64,000 nt of DNA from the NCBI GenBank assembly GCA_000349905.1, contig KB722762.1, forward strand, positions 134,225 through 198,224, in the 5' to 3' direction. The position numbers and the translations under genes were made by a program. Numbering within the stretch: the stretch's first letter is position 1; each line of letters starts with the position of its first letter. The notes below the pieces were generated by a model. That model saw only the letters and a program-made list of their open reading frames with translations. It searched no databases and had not been told where the DNA came from. The DNA is from Volvariella volvacea V23 (taxonomy: Eukaryota; Basidiomycota; Agaricomycetes; Agaricales; Pluteaceae). Below are positions 43,251-59,132 of this stretch, piece by piece.

Positions 43251-45109
43251 GGAATTCATTTGTATTTCATCATCGTTCGTATACAAATCCAATCCAAGCT
43301 GTCAAATCCAAACAAACTATACAGCTTGGCTGTTGCTAAGCAAGGCAGGAACTGCAACTTTTACTCAAAGTTGTTCTAGAACCGCCCAACGTACTACAAC
43401 CTTCGAGTTCAGACAGCTTGACCTCACACCGCTATGTACTACAATCTTATTTGACCGATAATCCCCCTCTGTGCCTTACAGCAGTCATTGATAGGGGTCA
43501 TCTGGTTCGTATGTTACGCTACAGGATTGTCCATTGGTGTTACCGCACCTAACTACCTTAGGGCAGTGAGATGGGGAGTGGCGTAGGGACTGCACATGCG
43601 TTTGAAGCTCCCTATAGCACTGATAGGGCATATCCTTTGAACGCAGGCCACCGCTTTTATCCTAGACACGACATAGCAAATCCACTAAATTCGTTGGGAG
43701 AAGTCATCAAACCAACACCGTCGCACTTTCCGGTTTGTTCACGCGAAAGTGATAATTCGGGCAATATCATTCAAACTAACAAACAATACGAGAAACTGTT
43801 ATACAATGACCCTAGACGAATACAATAACTGATGCACGGGTGCTGCTGGTTACTTTCATGTCGAGGGTCGCCAGTGCTCGGTCGGCACGCTCCCTCAATT
43901 TGCGGGGCAGCACGAACACCCATGGCAACCGCAGCTGCAAAATACTTTTAGCACCCTGCGCTAAAGGTGTAATGCGACAGACGCACCTGGAGCAAGAGCA
44001 GGGTGGCTGGCTATTGCACTTGTCGCAGTCGAAGTTAACAGGAACGGAGGTCTACATGGGACACATCCATCCCATATCAGTTTGTCGTCGTGGTGAGAGA
44101 GGAGAACACCAACCTCAGTGATCATGATGCTCTGGTAAGAGGTTGTTCAAGTGCAAGTTACGAGACAAGGCTCAAACTATGGGTCGGAGGCAGAGCACCC
44201 AGGTTTATATCCACAGGAGGCATATTTGCCTATGTTGTTCACGTTATCTTATCGTCGTCGAAAGACCTGTCCAACAAGCTTGGTCAAATGAGCAGGAACC
44301 CTGGCATATGTTGAGACCAAGCTTAGAATGGCTAAGCCAGGCTTCCATTTGGTGGCAGACGATCAGAAGTTCACAAGTGGCCAATTTCTCTCTTTCACTC
44401 CTCCGCTTTATCACTCCCGATCCCAATAACAAATATCATGAAAGGATTTGAAATTCACTATCGACGATCTCAAAGCTGTCCGATCTATCGCACAAGCCCC
44501 ACGTATGCAAGCCTGTGAGGTCATATGTGAGGTGCATTCTGCCGTGCGCGCACTAATACCCCTCGCCTTCTCTTCCTATTCACCCGACGATTTTGCCCCA
44601 TCACCGACACCCGGGCTCTCCAATAGCATATTTGACACCAAGCCCCTTAGATAGCCCAATTTAATTCTAGTCCCGTAAGTATCACTCGAGTGATAATGCC
44701 TACAGGATTCTAAATTGACTGACATATGTGAGGGGTTGATAGCATCTTTCCTTGGGGCGGTGTTAGAGGTGAGATCGTCGCATCTACTTTTCTTGAGGGC
44801 TGTGTGTTGGTGATGTACGAATAAGTTGGGGAAAAGGTGAGGATTCCTCAAGTCCGAGGATTAGATCCTAAGCGTCATGAAGTAAAGTGGTGATATCAAT
44901 GGCAAAAATACCAGTACTAAGAATAACAGTCCCTGGAAAGCAAAAATAGCCACCGTGGAAGCTCGATATAAAGACTGATGCGAAGACTAGATAATACACA
45001 GTATGCTGCAAAGAATAGCGAAGTGAACATGCTTGTAATAACAGTGAGTCGAAGGGGGGCTAGCTTTCGTGTAGCGCTGCGTGAAACGAAACGAACTTTA
45101 TGGCATCTC
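43251..45109. other. Gene-poor stretch, no supported gene
   Basis: About 1.9 kb with short frames only (43571-43828, 43840-44121, 44143-44451), none with domains. It includes the 3' UTR of the convergent BTB gene. No RNA gene or repeat was seen. Confidence 0.5.
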
Positions 45110-48100
45110 CTAGACCAACCCAATCACCACCGTCGCCCTCAAACTAACCTCTCTTCCAGGCCACAACTTCTCTGTCTTCTCTATTTTGCCAGCCACAACA
45201 GCAGCCGTACTCGCGCTCAACCCTCCAATCGATGGACTACCAACCACGCTCGACTCCCCGTCTCCCCCACCCTCCCCTCTCACATCCCCACTGCTCCCAT
45301 TGCTCCCACCGCTAGCAACATCCATAAACTCCTCTGTCCTCAATGAACTACTCTTCCACCCCCAACTCTTACTAATAGCAAACACATCTGGGGCGCTCGA
45401 AAATCTCGTTTGAGATGTCCCTGTGGCGCTTGCGCACGTAATTCCAAAATAAGCCGTAACGACTCCGCGCGAGTCTCTGTATGGGTGAGGAGGCATTATT
45501 GGCGTCGAAGTGGCTGGGATTGTTCTCGATACTTGAACAGTTCCGTTTCCTACGCTTACGTCGATCAAGCTGGCGTTTGCGAAAGGAAGGTAAGGGCTCG
45601 AAGGGGATGATAGACCTGCTGCTGGTTGAGGTGGTGGTGTGGTAGAAGCTGTTCGGACCAGGGAGGTATTGGAGGCTGAGGAGGGAGGGGAAGCCGAGAG
45701 GCCAGGAGATCTTCTGGACCTACTGTTGTCTCTGACGTTGGGTGTAACGCTTCTTCTAGGCAAATCTCTCACCAGCGACGTGGAGGCTGGTGGTGAGGTC
45801 GTCGAGGATAGTGACGATACTCCAGAGATATTGGGTAATGAAGGTCTATGGCCATTCAATCCCATGGAACTTGATCCAGGACTAACTCTGTCATTTGCAG
45901 CTGGCGACTTCAATGTCATCGCACTGGCTGAAACGCTCAACCCCCTCTCCCTCTCCCCTCTCAACATCAACAACGACGGCGCACTAGGCGGTGGAATAGG
46001 ATCCACGCTCGATTGTCTATGCAGATAAATCCCCAACGGGAACTGCGCCTTCTTCTTCACCACCTGCATATAAACATTAAACAAGCTCCCCGCATACCAA
46101 ATCGTATGAGAATAAAGTCTATCTTTATCCTTCAACGAGTCCACATCCCAAAACTCCACACCAAACCGGAAGGGCGGGTAAGGCGACCACCGAGCTTCAC
46201 CTGTAGGATCAACAGTCGCCAAAGCGGACGCCGGGAATTTCGCAGGCTGCAATCCAAAATAGTTCGCTTCTGTGTTTGCTGACCAAGGCGATCCATGATG
46301 GTGATTCCGTGTCTTCAAAGACTCCGAGACGGATGATTGTTGATGTGAATTATGCGAGGAAGAGAGAGGTAAGCTTGAGGAAGCCCGTGTGGCTGCAAAT
46401 AATTGATCCATTGACATTGTGTTCCCATCGCCGGAGGCGTTGGCGGAATGTCCGATGCGAATTGACGAGTTTCCGGGTACCACGTAGTATGTCTTTTTCC
46501 CTTCTAGGGCCCGTTCGGATTCGTTTAGACGGTTGAGGCGTGAAATGATCTCGGTCGTTGTTAGGCATACGCCCAACTCCTTGTCCCGGGGTGGGGATCC
46601 GGGAGAAGTAGGGGATCCGTTGGATGGGGAGGAGTGGGGTGACGGCCTGAATGTAATGCTATGGCGTAAGATTGATTGATCCCAGTTGGCCTTTTGAAGT
46701 GAAGTGAGCGGAACGAATGGCCGATGCGCAGTAGGTGAGATATCCTGGGAAATTGCAATTATATCCTCCATGCTCTAAGATAGCTGTCATTAATACCACA
46801 GAGACTCTCTGAGTGCATTCACATACCAAGTTGGAGTAATAGATGGCTTCATCGAACATACGGTCCCATACTTGTTCCTCGGACTCAACGATCCCGTCCT
46901 TTCTCCTCAGCTCCACCACGGAGCGTGCAAAATCATACCTCTCACGCTCACCCCTAACAAATAGGGTATCAGAAGCAACAATGGCCGCCACCCATTTCGC
47001 ACTGAGGCCCCCACGGCCCCATATAGTAGGCACAATCGGCCCTTTTACGACGTTCGAAGGCGTGGTGCCGGCAGAAAAAGTGTATGATCGACGTCTAATG
47101 GCCGGGGTCGATTCGTGGTTCGGCGCCACTCCTTCCTCGTAAGCAAGCATGTCCACGGCCCAGCGAGCAAGCCAAGACGAAGTCGCCTCTCCGATTTTAT
47201 CGCCAATAGCTCCGTAGTCGACTTTGATCTCTCTTATAGAGTGAGTGTCCTCATCTGAAACCGAGGAAGAAGAAGAGCCTTGGCCATCTGGAGATGGGGG
47301 TTCAAGAGAGTTCTCTTTGAGCTCGAGACCGGCCATGGGTGCAGACACATCGTCCAGGGCTAGCTCGGGCTTCTTCCCCTTTCCAGAGTACATAGAATGC
47401 CAATCCGATTCATCGTCAACAAGGTATGCGACGTGTTCTAGGCCCACAGCAGCTTCGGGTTCAGGAAACAAGGTCGGAGGTGGGCCAATGGACTTTCCTA
47501 GGGCAAAGTTATGATACAAGAGGACAGTGTGGGGCCCGATGGTATTTAGAATCAGTGACAATGCTTGAGTTGCGACTGTGGGTATTGACAAATATATTGC
47601 AGTTGCGAGAAGGGATAACAGGAAACGTGGTGTTGCAGGGTGATGGCCAGGTGGGGTTGATGGAAGTTCTTGTGGAAATGGGAATGATGGGGTGAGTGGT
47701 TGGCTTGGGCTGGGTATAATTGAGGGTGATACGTGAAGCGGTGGCCCTCCTCCGTACAAGCGGGATATGCAAACCCTACAAATGGCTGAGTAATGCAGTC
47801 TTGGTAAAGTGAGAGAATACAAACTCAAAAGCTAAGAAAATTAGTCATGCCTCGAGGTGATGAGGATTGAATTACGCACCGGCACGGGTAATGTTGTGGT
47901 CATCGAAAATGATGTCAATCTCGTCTGGTCCGTGTTGATGGCTGGAGAACCTTGTTGAGGACTCTGCGAAGCCAGCAGTGAACAGCGAACGGAAGAACTC
48001 CTGCATCGGCCTCAGAAACCAGCCCAGGCGATCCGCGAATGATGAGACTCACCGACTGTATTAGCACTACTCTGTGCAGCTTGTAGATAGCAGACCAGGA

Positions 48101-48286
48101 GCCCTTGACGCGTAGCGCAACGTCTGCAGTCTTGGACTCCAGAAAAGCCATATAAAGGTGGTTCTGAATATCACGGGCAGAGAAACCTGGGGCATTCATA
48201 GAACGGTCTATGATGGGATTCGTGGGGCGGAGACTGGGAGGCGGGGCAGGAGGAGACGCAGGAGATGAGGGTAAAGAATAAAGCAT
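45110..48286 (-). CDS. BTB/POZ domain protein (fungal germ-cell-less-like type)
   Basis: Start MLYSLPSSPASPPAPPP at 48286. The BTB fold follows: SARDIQNHLYMAFLESKTAD, VALRVKGSWSAIYKLHRVVL, then across an intron EFFRSLFTAGFAES, and IDIIFDDHNITRA; further exons give VCISRLYGGGPPLHVSP and FLLSLLATAIYLSIPTVATQ (BTB/BACK helices). The large C-terminal part has RFGVEFWDVDSLKDKDRLYS, HTIWYAGSLFNVYMQVVKKK and LGIYLHRQS, a conserved block of this fungal family, inside long Ser/Pro-rich disordered regions. The last join (SNL to SMEDIIAISQD) crosses an intron near 46800. BTB proteins commonly act as CUL3 adaptors; whether this one does is inference. It shares a 169-bp divergent promoter with TRS31. About 1000 residues. 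Confidence 0.85.
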
Positions 48287-48455
48287 GGCGCTGAGCAGCA
48301 AGGTGCCGGTGCAAGTATATCATCGCCGTCCCACAAGAAGATGCCTCCTCGCAAATCTCCGGCCCGGTTATTCGTCCCTTTATGGAAAGGCTGCTTACGT
48401 AGGCAATCAGGTACACCAGCGGGACCCCGGATCACCACTCTGTGCTCAGGCTCCC
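48287..48455. promoter_or_regulatory. Very short divergent promoter BTB gene/TRS31
   Basis: Only 169 bp lie between the two start codons, so the 5' UTRs or promoters must overlap. Long plus-strand frames that extend through it are upstream read-through of TRS31. Confidence 0.45.
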
Positions 48456-49389
48456 ATGGCGTACAGCGTCCACACAAGTGTCCCCCATCCCCGTCTATCT
48501 GTCCTTTCGACGTCGTCGCAGTCGTCGGTAGACCATCTCTCCCCTACTGCGAGCTCGACACGCTTCTCCCTGTCCTCGGCACCGTCAATCAACACCGCGC
48601 TTGGTTCAATCTCCAAGGCTAATCCTACCGCACGGCCCAACATATATGATAGAAATCTAAACAAGACACGGTTGGCGGAGGTCTCCCTCTCTGCTTATGC
48701 GTTTCTCTTCTCGGAGATTGTGCAGTACACCCAGAAACGTGTCAGCGGAATCAACGACCTCGAGCGTCGGTATGTCCTGTCTTGTGTCCGCATCTACATG
48801 CTCACAACGACAATGGAGGCTGAATACGCTGGGGTATCGCGTCGGCACTCGAGTCCTCGAGATCCTATTCTGGCGCAACGAGTCGTCGTCCAAAGCCCCC
48901 AAACGCGAAATCAGGCTCGTCCCAACACTGATGCTAATCCACACCCAGGTATGGAAGGCCGTGTACAGCAAGCCAGCAGATGCAATCGAGAAAAGCGTCG
49001 AGAACGCTGATGAATGTGAGTCAGCAATTTGCGCCCTGGCACGGTACCTTCTGACCATGTCACGTTGCTCACTTGCAATTCCCATTTCAGACATGATAAT
49101 TGACAACGACCCCCCCATTGAGCGATATATTTCCGTTCCGCGTGAGATGAGCCAGCTGAGTTGCTCGTCATTCACGGCCGGTATCGTTGAGGCCGTCTTG
49201 GACGGTCTTGGCTTCGTATGTCACCGTTGATTTGGTTTCGTGCGCAGTAGATTGACCTGGAATTCCCCATTTTAGCCTGCTCGAGTAACCGCCCACAACA
49301 CACCAACGTCCCAGTATCCCTCTCGGACGACGATCCTAATAAAGCTGGAGAAGTCAGTGCTAGATCGTGAGGAACTGTTCAAATCATGA
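48456..49389 (+). CDS. TRS31: TRAPP complex subunit Trs31/TRAPPC5
   Basis: Core subunit of TRAPP, the exchange factor for Ypt1/Rab1 at the Golgi. Exons 48456-48769, 48819-49015, 49091-49215 and 49276-49389 give 249 residues. A Ser-rich N-terminal extension precedes the Bet3-like fold: NIYDRNLNKTRLAEVSLSAY, FLFSEIVQYTQKRVSGINDL, LNTLGYRVGTRVLEILFWR, LIHTQVWKAVYSKPADAIEK, YMIIDNDPPIERYISVPREM and FTAGIVEAVLDGLGF, ending VLDREELFKS. The start at 48456 was chosen because it is the first ATG in frame that leaves the neighbouring gene's start clear. Very sure of the family. Confidence 0.95.
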
Positions 49390-49595
49390 GTGTCTGACAA
49401 GCCTGTCATGTCAGCTGTTGGACTAAGGTGTATATTATCATCCGTCTCTGTCTCCATGTGTACACTGCGCGCTTGATTGGTGTCTGAGGTCCTTCCTTTT
49501 AATATCCTTATCTCTGATGAACACAACGCAAATACTTTGAAGCATCGACACGGAATGGGATGTGGGCTTCTGTTCAGAGTTGATACCAAGCTACG

Positions 49596-50684
49596 ATGGC
49601 TAATATCAACACTATATACATCTCCCCGCCCCTCATAAACTCCTCTTGCGCGTGGTCATCGGACTTTGACCAACTCCGTCAACTATATGAATCCCAATAT
49701 ACTGGTGCTGTGACCACTAGGACAGCCACCATTGACGGGTTCAAAGAGAATGACAGTCATACCGTACGCCACTCTATAGCTTTCTGTCAACCGAATCATT
49801 CAACCTCCCATACATAGGTGGCATTTGCTTCCAAAACGACAAGCACAATCAACTCCTATGGCTACTCACCATATCCTTTATCGACCTATCTGGAGTGGGT
49901 TCGAACACTCCTGACTGCGCCTTCTAATGTCCCTTCCAATAAGCCGATCATAATCAGCATTACGGCTTCATCCTCAGCAACACTTTCCTCGATGGTCCAG
50001 TCAATCCAGGCACTGCGTGCATCGCTCAACGACCAAGTGACCCCTGGCAGCAATGCAAGGATAGCAATCGAAACCAACACGTCCTGTCCCAATATACCCG
50101 GCTCTTCCCCTTCTGGCTATGCGTTCCGATCCCTCCTCCCCCTTCTCCAAGTGCTCTCCGCCGCATTTGTTCAAGACGAATCTCTAACAATCGGTCTCAA
50201 ACTCCCTCCCTTTGTATACAGGGAACAATTCCTGGCTGTCATCGAAAGCGTAAAGACGTTGGAAAAGGGACCCAAGACGAAGAGAAACCCTATCGCGTTC
50301 TTCACCTGCACGAACACGTTGGGCAACTCCTTGTTGTTCAGCGACCAAGCTCTTGCGCCGGGCGGGGAGGTGTCGGCAGAAAGCAGATTTGCGCTTCCGA
50401 CGCCTTTGGGTGGACTTGCGGGAGACGCGTTGCATCCGCTAGCTCTTGGAAACGTTTACACTTTCTCGCAGTTATTACATGGTGATGCAAAGACGAAGGA
50501 GAGCGGTGCTGACGACACAAGCTCGGAGTTGAGGAACATTGAGATCATTGGGGTTGGCGGGGTTACCTCCCCCGAGGCGGTCAAGAGAATGTTGGATGCA
50601 GGTGCGAGCGTGGTAGGGTCCGCGACGCTGTTTGGAGCGTTGGGCGTCAAGGCTTTCGAGGTTCTTAGTCCCGGATTGAATTGA
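49596..50684 (+). CDS. Dihydroorotate dehydrogenase, class-1 (cytosolic) type
   Basis: Flavoenzyme (FMN) oxidising dihydroorotate to orotate in pyrimidine synthesis. Exons 49596-49763 and 49818-50684 give 344 residues. There is no mitochondrial presequence or membrane anchor, unlike the quinone-linked class 2. Motifs: IYISPPLINSSCAW, QYTGAVTTRTATIDGF, AIETNTSCPNIPG (active-site Cys of class 1, N-x-S-C-P-N), TIGLKLPPF, FFTCTNTLGNSL, LGGLAGDALHPLALGNVYTF and IEIIGVGGVTSPEAVKRMLD plus GASVVGSATLFGALG (phosphate site of FMN). It resembles the fumarate-dependent Ura1 branch, but divergent class-1-like copies occur in fungi, so the true substrate is likely but not proven. Confidence 0.9.
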
Positions 50685-52111
50685 AGTGGTTTGAAACTTT
50701 TGACGAGAATCAGCCGTGGATGGCTTGACGTGTTTAGATCGTAATGTAAAAGGATGAGCGGCGAAAGACCATGAGCAGCACAACTCCAACGGCGTTGCTA
50801 ACTGAATTGATGTCTTCAGCTGCTTCAGGCACCAATCCTTTAATTGAATTCAATGAAATATGATGTCATTTCTCATTCGGTGCAGACGCAATGTGCGTCA
50901 TCGATCCAGATATCGTACGAGTTGAACGGGTGTGGGGTGTGTGACATACAACAAAGGGCGTAATTACAGTAGGCGTGCCAGTCATCGGGTGATTATCTTG
51001 GCACTAGAGTGTATGTGTGGTAGCCGAGAGCGTTAGCGCCAGGCCGCAAAATTAAGCATTGATTGCGGGTGAATGTACACAACGAGCGAATTGATGTGAC
51101 TAGTCTGAGCATAGGCACTATTCTCAACGATCACGATCGCAACCTACGGCCGCGTCGGGAAAATATAGGAAATATGTGGAACGGCGAAAGGTACGGAGAC
51201 GGAGGGGCATAATAGGGTGCATACATACAAGGTACATGTGCATACTCTACTGCTTTGTTCCCATAAATGGTAATCATATACTAAGAAAGTCGAATCATTA
51301 CAAAGGCGGACAAACGCAAAAACACGTGTGGGAGCACATTGTACAGGTCATATCAGAGCAGGAGATTCGGAGCAAAGCAAAAGCAAAGAGAGGAGCGGAG
51401 CAGGAAAACGAGATAAATGGAGTCAGGAGATGAAACGCGAGAGCAAGAAGCGGAAAGCGAGGGAGGGGGGTGGGCTATGGGAAATGAAATAGCACCCCAA
51501 AATGCAATTTGACAATGTGAAAACGTGGAAACGGTATCTGGTCAAAGACAAAGACGAAGGCGAATGAGATGGGGAAGTAACTTGAGATGAAATGAAAAAC
51601 CGGGCTTCCATGTGAGCCCGGTTGGATGTTGGGTTTGTGTTTGGGGCTAAGGACATAGGATGGAGTAAATATGATTTGATTTGGAGTTCTCGGAACGATA
51701 ACTAGGGAGTAGACTGAGGTATTGAGTACGGAGAATAGGTGAGTGGATACGTAGATTGTGATAGTCCCAATTAGATGAAGGAGAATGAAGGAGAACAGGT
51801 GAAAACGAAACCAGATACCGAAATAATAGAGATACGAGATAGATTGAAGGGAGAGAAAAGTGCAAAGCAAAGGAGAACAGACAGCAAGAGAGCACGGTAC
51901 AAGGGGAGTCCAGAGTTTATGAGAGTGAAGTGCCCGGGAAATCGAAGAGAGGATAGTGGTGATGATACACAAGATTAAGGGCGAACGTAGGGACTGCTTC
52001 ATCCAAACCCCAAAGTGAAGGTGGCGTTGAATGAAATGCTATGAAATGAGAAAAGGGGAGGGTAGTAAGAAGCTTCGTATCAGCCAGCATGTAGTGCTGA
52101 TCGATGGTCGC
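50685..52111. other. Convergent 3' region DHODH/HMG-box gene, purine-rich tract
   Basis: About 1.4 kb without a supported gene. From about 51170 to 52020 the plus strand is purine-rich (GA-rich), so the minus strand, which is the coding strand of the HMG-box gene, is pyrimidine-rich, as in the WASP 3' region. The 175-codon hydrophobic frame at 51475-52002 is a by-product of this bias. Confidence 0.5.
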
Positions 52112-53550
52112 TCACTGCGCAGAAGCGGGGAGACCAGTCCAGCTGTTCCAATCAAAATACTCTGAGCCAGAGTAGTGGTCCTGGCTATATTGAGATCCCA
52201 ATTGCAGCGAATTGGCGGGAACCGGGTAATGGCCGTCGTTCGACCAGGTGGTGGAAACCAAGGGGTAAAGTTCAGGATACCCGCCGAATGGCGCATCTCG
52301 CGATCCTTGGGCTGCCAACGAGCCTATGGCAAAGGCTTGAGTGCTCATTCCACAAAGGTTGCCAGAGAAGGGGGGTGGAAGGAGGTCGGAGGCGGTGGAG
52401 TGATTGCTTTGATATTGTGAAGCAGAGTTGTCGAAGTTGAAATTGAACTGGGGGACATTGAGGAAAGACATGGAGGGGGCTTGTCGAGAGCTATAATCCG
52501 AAGCTGAAAAAGTTGCGTTGCCCTCATGGAGGAGCAGGGGGCACTGGTAACTAATGGATGCCATGCTCAAAGCAGGGGAAGATCCAACGGTGTCCATCTA
52601 GATATCATTAGTTCAGCCAATTCCAGTGTGATGAAAGATAGACTTACTGCTTGTTGCGAGGGGAGCTCCAATGAGCTTGGAGGGAGCAATGGGCTTCGGA
52701 ACACCGGTGCATCCTCCTCCTTAGGCTTCGGGCTGGCCTTGTTCTGCTCGGTGGTTGCGACTTTCTGTCCAGTTTTCCTCGTCCTGCGGTTCTTCCTCTC
52801 GGGAGCTGGGGTAGGGGAAATAATATCCAATACCTCTACCTCCTTCTCAAGTTCACTACCAGCCTTTCCAGCGAGCAACAACTCCGCCACCTCTTCACAG
52901 CGTTTCAACTCCCTATCACTATTCCTCTTCACCTTTCTCTTGACTGGTTTCTTGCTACGATGTCCAGGGGTGAATCGATAGTCTGGGTACTTGCGTTCGT
53001 GCTCCAGCTTTTCCATGTCCGCTCGTCTTCGCCAGTATTGCTTATCTGATTCTGGGAGTTTGTTCCACATATGTGCAATGATCCGGCTAATGTGGCGGTG
53101 GTCATGCTCGATACTCCGGCTAATCTTGGTCATCTCTTCGGTGCGAAAGATGATAAACGGGTTCCTTGGACGAGGGATGTGACCAGGTGGACGGCGGGAG
53201 TTGCGTTTGACTAGCGAGGAAGGAGATGAGGGGAGATCAGAAGGGCTTGGAGGGACAAAGTCGAAGGGCGAGTTGCAAGAGAACAGTGAGGAAGATAGCT
53301 CGGGACTTGACTGAGTATACACGATTGCCTGGTCGAAGGAGTCTGGCGATAGCTCTGCCATGGGTATGAGCTCCTCCTTGGGTGGGGAGACGACAAAGTC
53401 ATAACGCAGTGCTGGTGCCTGATCCGGAGTCGCCAGGAGCATGGCTGCAGGGGGAGCATAATTAGCCTTCGTGTACTGTACCGCAGAGGCCGAGTACGTA
53501 CAGTTAGAGCTTAGGCGGAAGGTAAAGGAAGATTCATAAGAGGCGGGCAT
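52112..53550 (-). CDS. HMG-box transcription factor
   Basis: Single MATA/SOX-type HMG box in the middle: RPRNPFIIFRTEEMTKIS, HRHISRIIAHMWNKLPESDK and YWRRRADMEKLEHERKYPDY, followed by basic RSKKPVKRKVKRN. Start MPASYESSFTFRLSS at 53550; the next segment (GTACGTACT...CTGCAG, about 53441-53509) is open in frame but looks like an intron, giving SSNSMLLATPDQ after splicing. The last intron (GTAAGTC...TATCTAG near 52600-52650) joins SQQA to MDTVGSSPALSM. The C-terminus is Ser/Tyr/Asn-rich (SYQCPLLLHEG, HYSGSEYFDWNSW), like an activation region, ending at 52112. Mushroom HMG-box factors often control mating or fruiting; which type this is cannot be told. Confidence 0.9.
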
Positions 53551-54750
53551 GGCAGTTGAGTGAATGGAGTGATTGAGGGGAGCTAACGAAGCTGTAATCC
53601 GGTAAAGAAAGCATTGCGCTTTATATCGCGACTGGATACCCATGCCATTACAGAGCGCGTTGTTTGGACGAGCTCAAAACCTCGATGAAGATCACGCGGC
53701 GTAAGACTCGAGGCTCTTTTGGCCCATATACGGAAGGGCAGATCGCAGATCAAGATTCTGGGGCGCGTCCAATCACTCTTTGTTATCACGCTCGGCAGTT
53801 ACCCCGTACACGAGGCTACATTCTGCTCTGCCACGTCCTGAAAAGGCAGCCCATCACGACAGACCTGGATGCTATGAAATCGATGTCAGAATGCTCGCTT
53901 TGATTATGCATAGGACTGGCTACCTTATTTGGGGGGGTACCCGACCCTGTGACTGTTAACGAGGGATCCCTCTCTTTGTCACATCCTGTTTTGGTCAATA
54001 CACCACCCAGCACCACCGGTCTGAGGGCGAGCATTTTCCGTGCTGTTGCATCAAAAAACTGCACCCGGTACGACCGGTGGGCCAAGATATGCGCGTTGCG
54101 TATCTGCACCTTGTTTTTCGGCCATTACTAGATCCGCCGGATCAGTCGAGGTTGTTGCAGGACAAGCACACCGATGGCAACGTTTAGGTTGCAAAACGTC
54201 TCCTTGCGACTTCATCTCCGTTGGTGATTACCACAGAGCCACCCTTTGAACAATACGTATCATTGTCAGATGCTGATGACGAAAGCGAGGGGCTTGGGAC
54301 TTTTATCGGTAAGGATACTGATGATGTCAGTACTTCATGCCCACGCACGAGGAAAGGTGATGGTATACTGTACCTAAGGAGCTAAGGTGCCGTAGGCCGT
54401 GGACCGTTTGTGCGTTGCTCAACCGCAAAGTACTCGTGCTGGGGTATCGATGATTGCAGGTGAGTCGAACATTCACGTGGTGGGTGGGTTTTAGCGATAG
54501 TATCACCGCATCAGGCGTTCCGGAACCGGTTCGTGGGAGGCTGATGCGTCGGGATTTCCTTCTTGGGGAGGAGGGCGCTGACCGAGTCATAATCGATCCG
54601 AGAGAGGTCCCATCAACGGCGACCGACTCACAAGACATTTGTCTTACATAAGCGCGTACCTTCCTGTTTTGGACGTTTCGCGCGCCTATGGTTGGCTCAT
54701 TTAAACCCTGCGGCACGGTGGTTTCGCAAGCATCCCCTCCCTGATTCAAC
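53551..54750. other. Intergenic region between the HMG-box gene and PARP
   Basis: 1.2 kb that must hold both promoters. Frames at 53664-53903, 53816-54109 and 54454-54651 have no domain. Nothing further was seen. Confidence 0.5.
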
Positions 54751-57896
<3,146 letters not shown>

Positions 57897-58072
57897 GGTC
57901 GAATTGCTACAGTGGATACATATATTTGTCTTGTCTTGATTGTACTGTCTTGGGTTAATAGTGTTCTCCTAATTGGCTGATCTACAAAAACTTCTGATTG
58001 ATCCGTATTTGGCTCCGAATTCATTTTCTCATAAACTGAGGCCTTCTGTCGTTATCTCCATTTCTACTGAGA

Positions 58073-59132
58073 ATGTCCTCTGCAAAGGGTAAAGGAAAGG
58101 CTAGAGCCACCAACGCTGTCCCACTTCTACCTGTTCCCGCATCTGGCAGTGCCAATCCAGCGGCCTCGCTTTCTTCACTCTGGGCCTACATCCAACCCGC
58201 CCTAGACCACATCGTCAAATCCCCGACCAATGACCCCTCTGGCAAAGCCCCAGCCATAGACGTTGGCTTCTATGCAGGGATTCATTCGGCCTGTTACAAC
58301 TAGTAAAGTGGCGACGGTTTTTCGGTGTCTCGAATGATGTCTCACTCCCCCTTTTAGTTTCACTATGCAGAGCGAAGCAATTGCCTCCACGAGGTCAATA
58401 GATGCTTCAACAGCAACCAGCGGAACGGACATTTACGAGCAGTTGGATCGGTATTTCGCAGACGCAGCTCGCGAGCTAGTGCTGGGAGCGCCACAAGATG
58501 ACGCTACGTTAGTCCATTACCTCATCCCTTGCCTCAACCGATACACGGCGGGGGCACAATCCGCTAACCGTCTGCTCAACTACGTCAACCGACACTACGT
58601 CAAGCGGGCGATAGACGAGGACCGAGGCTGGCTCCGCCTCACTGACATTTTGGAGTCCATTGCGAAAACCATTTCGTTGGAGGATAGTCGGGAGAAGATC
58701 GCGAAGAAGCTGAAGGAGAGGAAGATGGAGGAGTTGAAGAAGTGGGGATATGAAGAGGGAGGTTCGAGTGAGTCTATGGCCACTGCTGAAGCTTGTGCAG
58801 AAGCTGCGAGTGCACCTGACCGGATCGTTCCCGTCCTATCGCTCGCCATGCGTCGTTTGAGGACCGAATGTATCGAACCTCTACTCGCCACCCCCAAGGT
58901 GAAGGGAAAACCCAAGGGCAAGCATAAAATTCCAAAGAATGATTCATCACTGCCGCAACCCCGGAGCAGACTGGGTCGAGCACTCAAGGCACTGCAGGAA
59001 TCAGACGACATAGACGAACTCCATCGGCGAGACCTCATTGTAGACTTGGCTAAGACGCTTAGGCTTGTTGGTGTACGACCAGACCATGTATTGCGTAAGA
59101 AACTAGACAGATTGGCTGCCTCTTACTACTAG
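58073..59132 (+). CDS. Cullin N-terminal-repeat protein lacking the cullin homology domain
   Basis: Exons 58073-58302 and 58358-59132 give 334 residues. The N-terminal half matches the cullin repeats: LWAYIQPALDHIVKSP, FYAGIHSACYNYFT, GTDIYEQLDRYFADAARELV, LVHYLIPCLNRYTAGAQSAN and LLNYVNRHYVKRAIDEDRGW (the R-Y-T-x-G-A and N-R-H-x-V-K-R signatures that contact the Skp1/BTB-type adaptor). After that, where a cullin would go on to the Rbx1-binding domain and neddylation site, this protein has a charged region (KIAKKLKERKMEELKKWGYE) and stops at ASYY. So it may bind an adaptor but cannot recruit Rbx1; it may compete with full cullins, or be a decayed cullin. It lies just downstream of PARP on the same strand. 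Confidence 0.82.

Noticed and set aside
51475..52002. 175-codon hydrophobic minus-strand frame
   Set aside because: It lies in a purine/pyrimidine-skewed 3' region; Leu/Phe/Ser richness follows from base composition.
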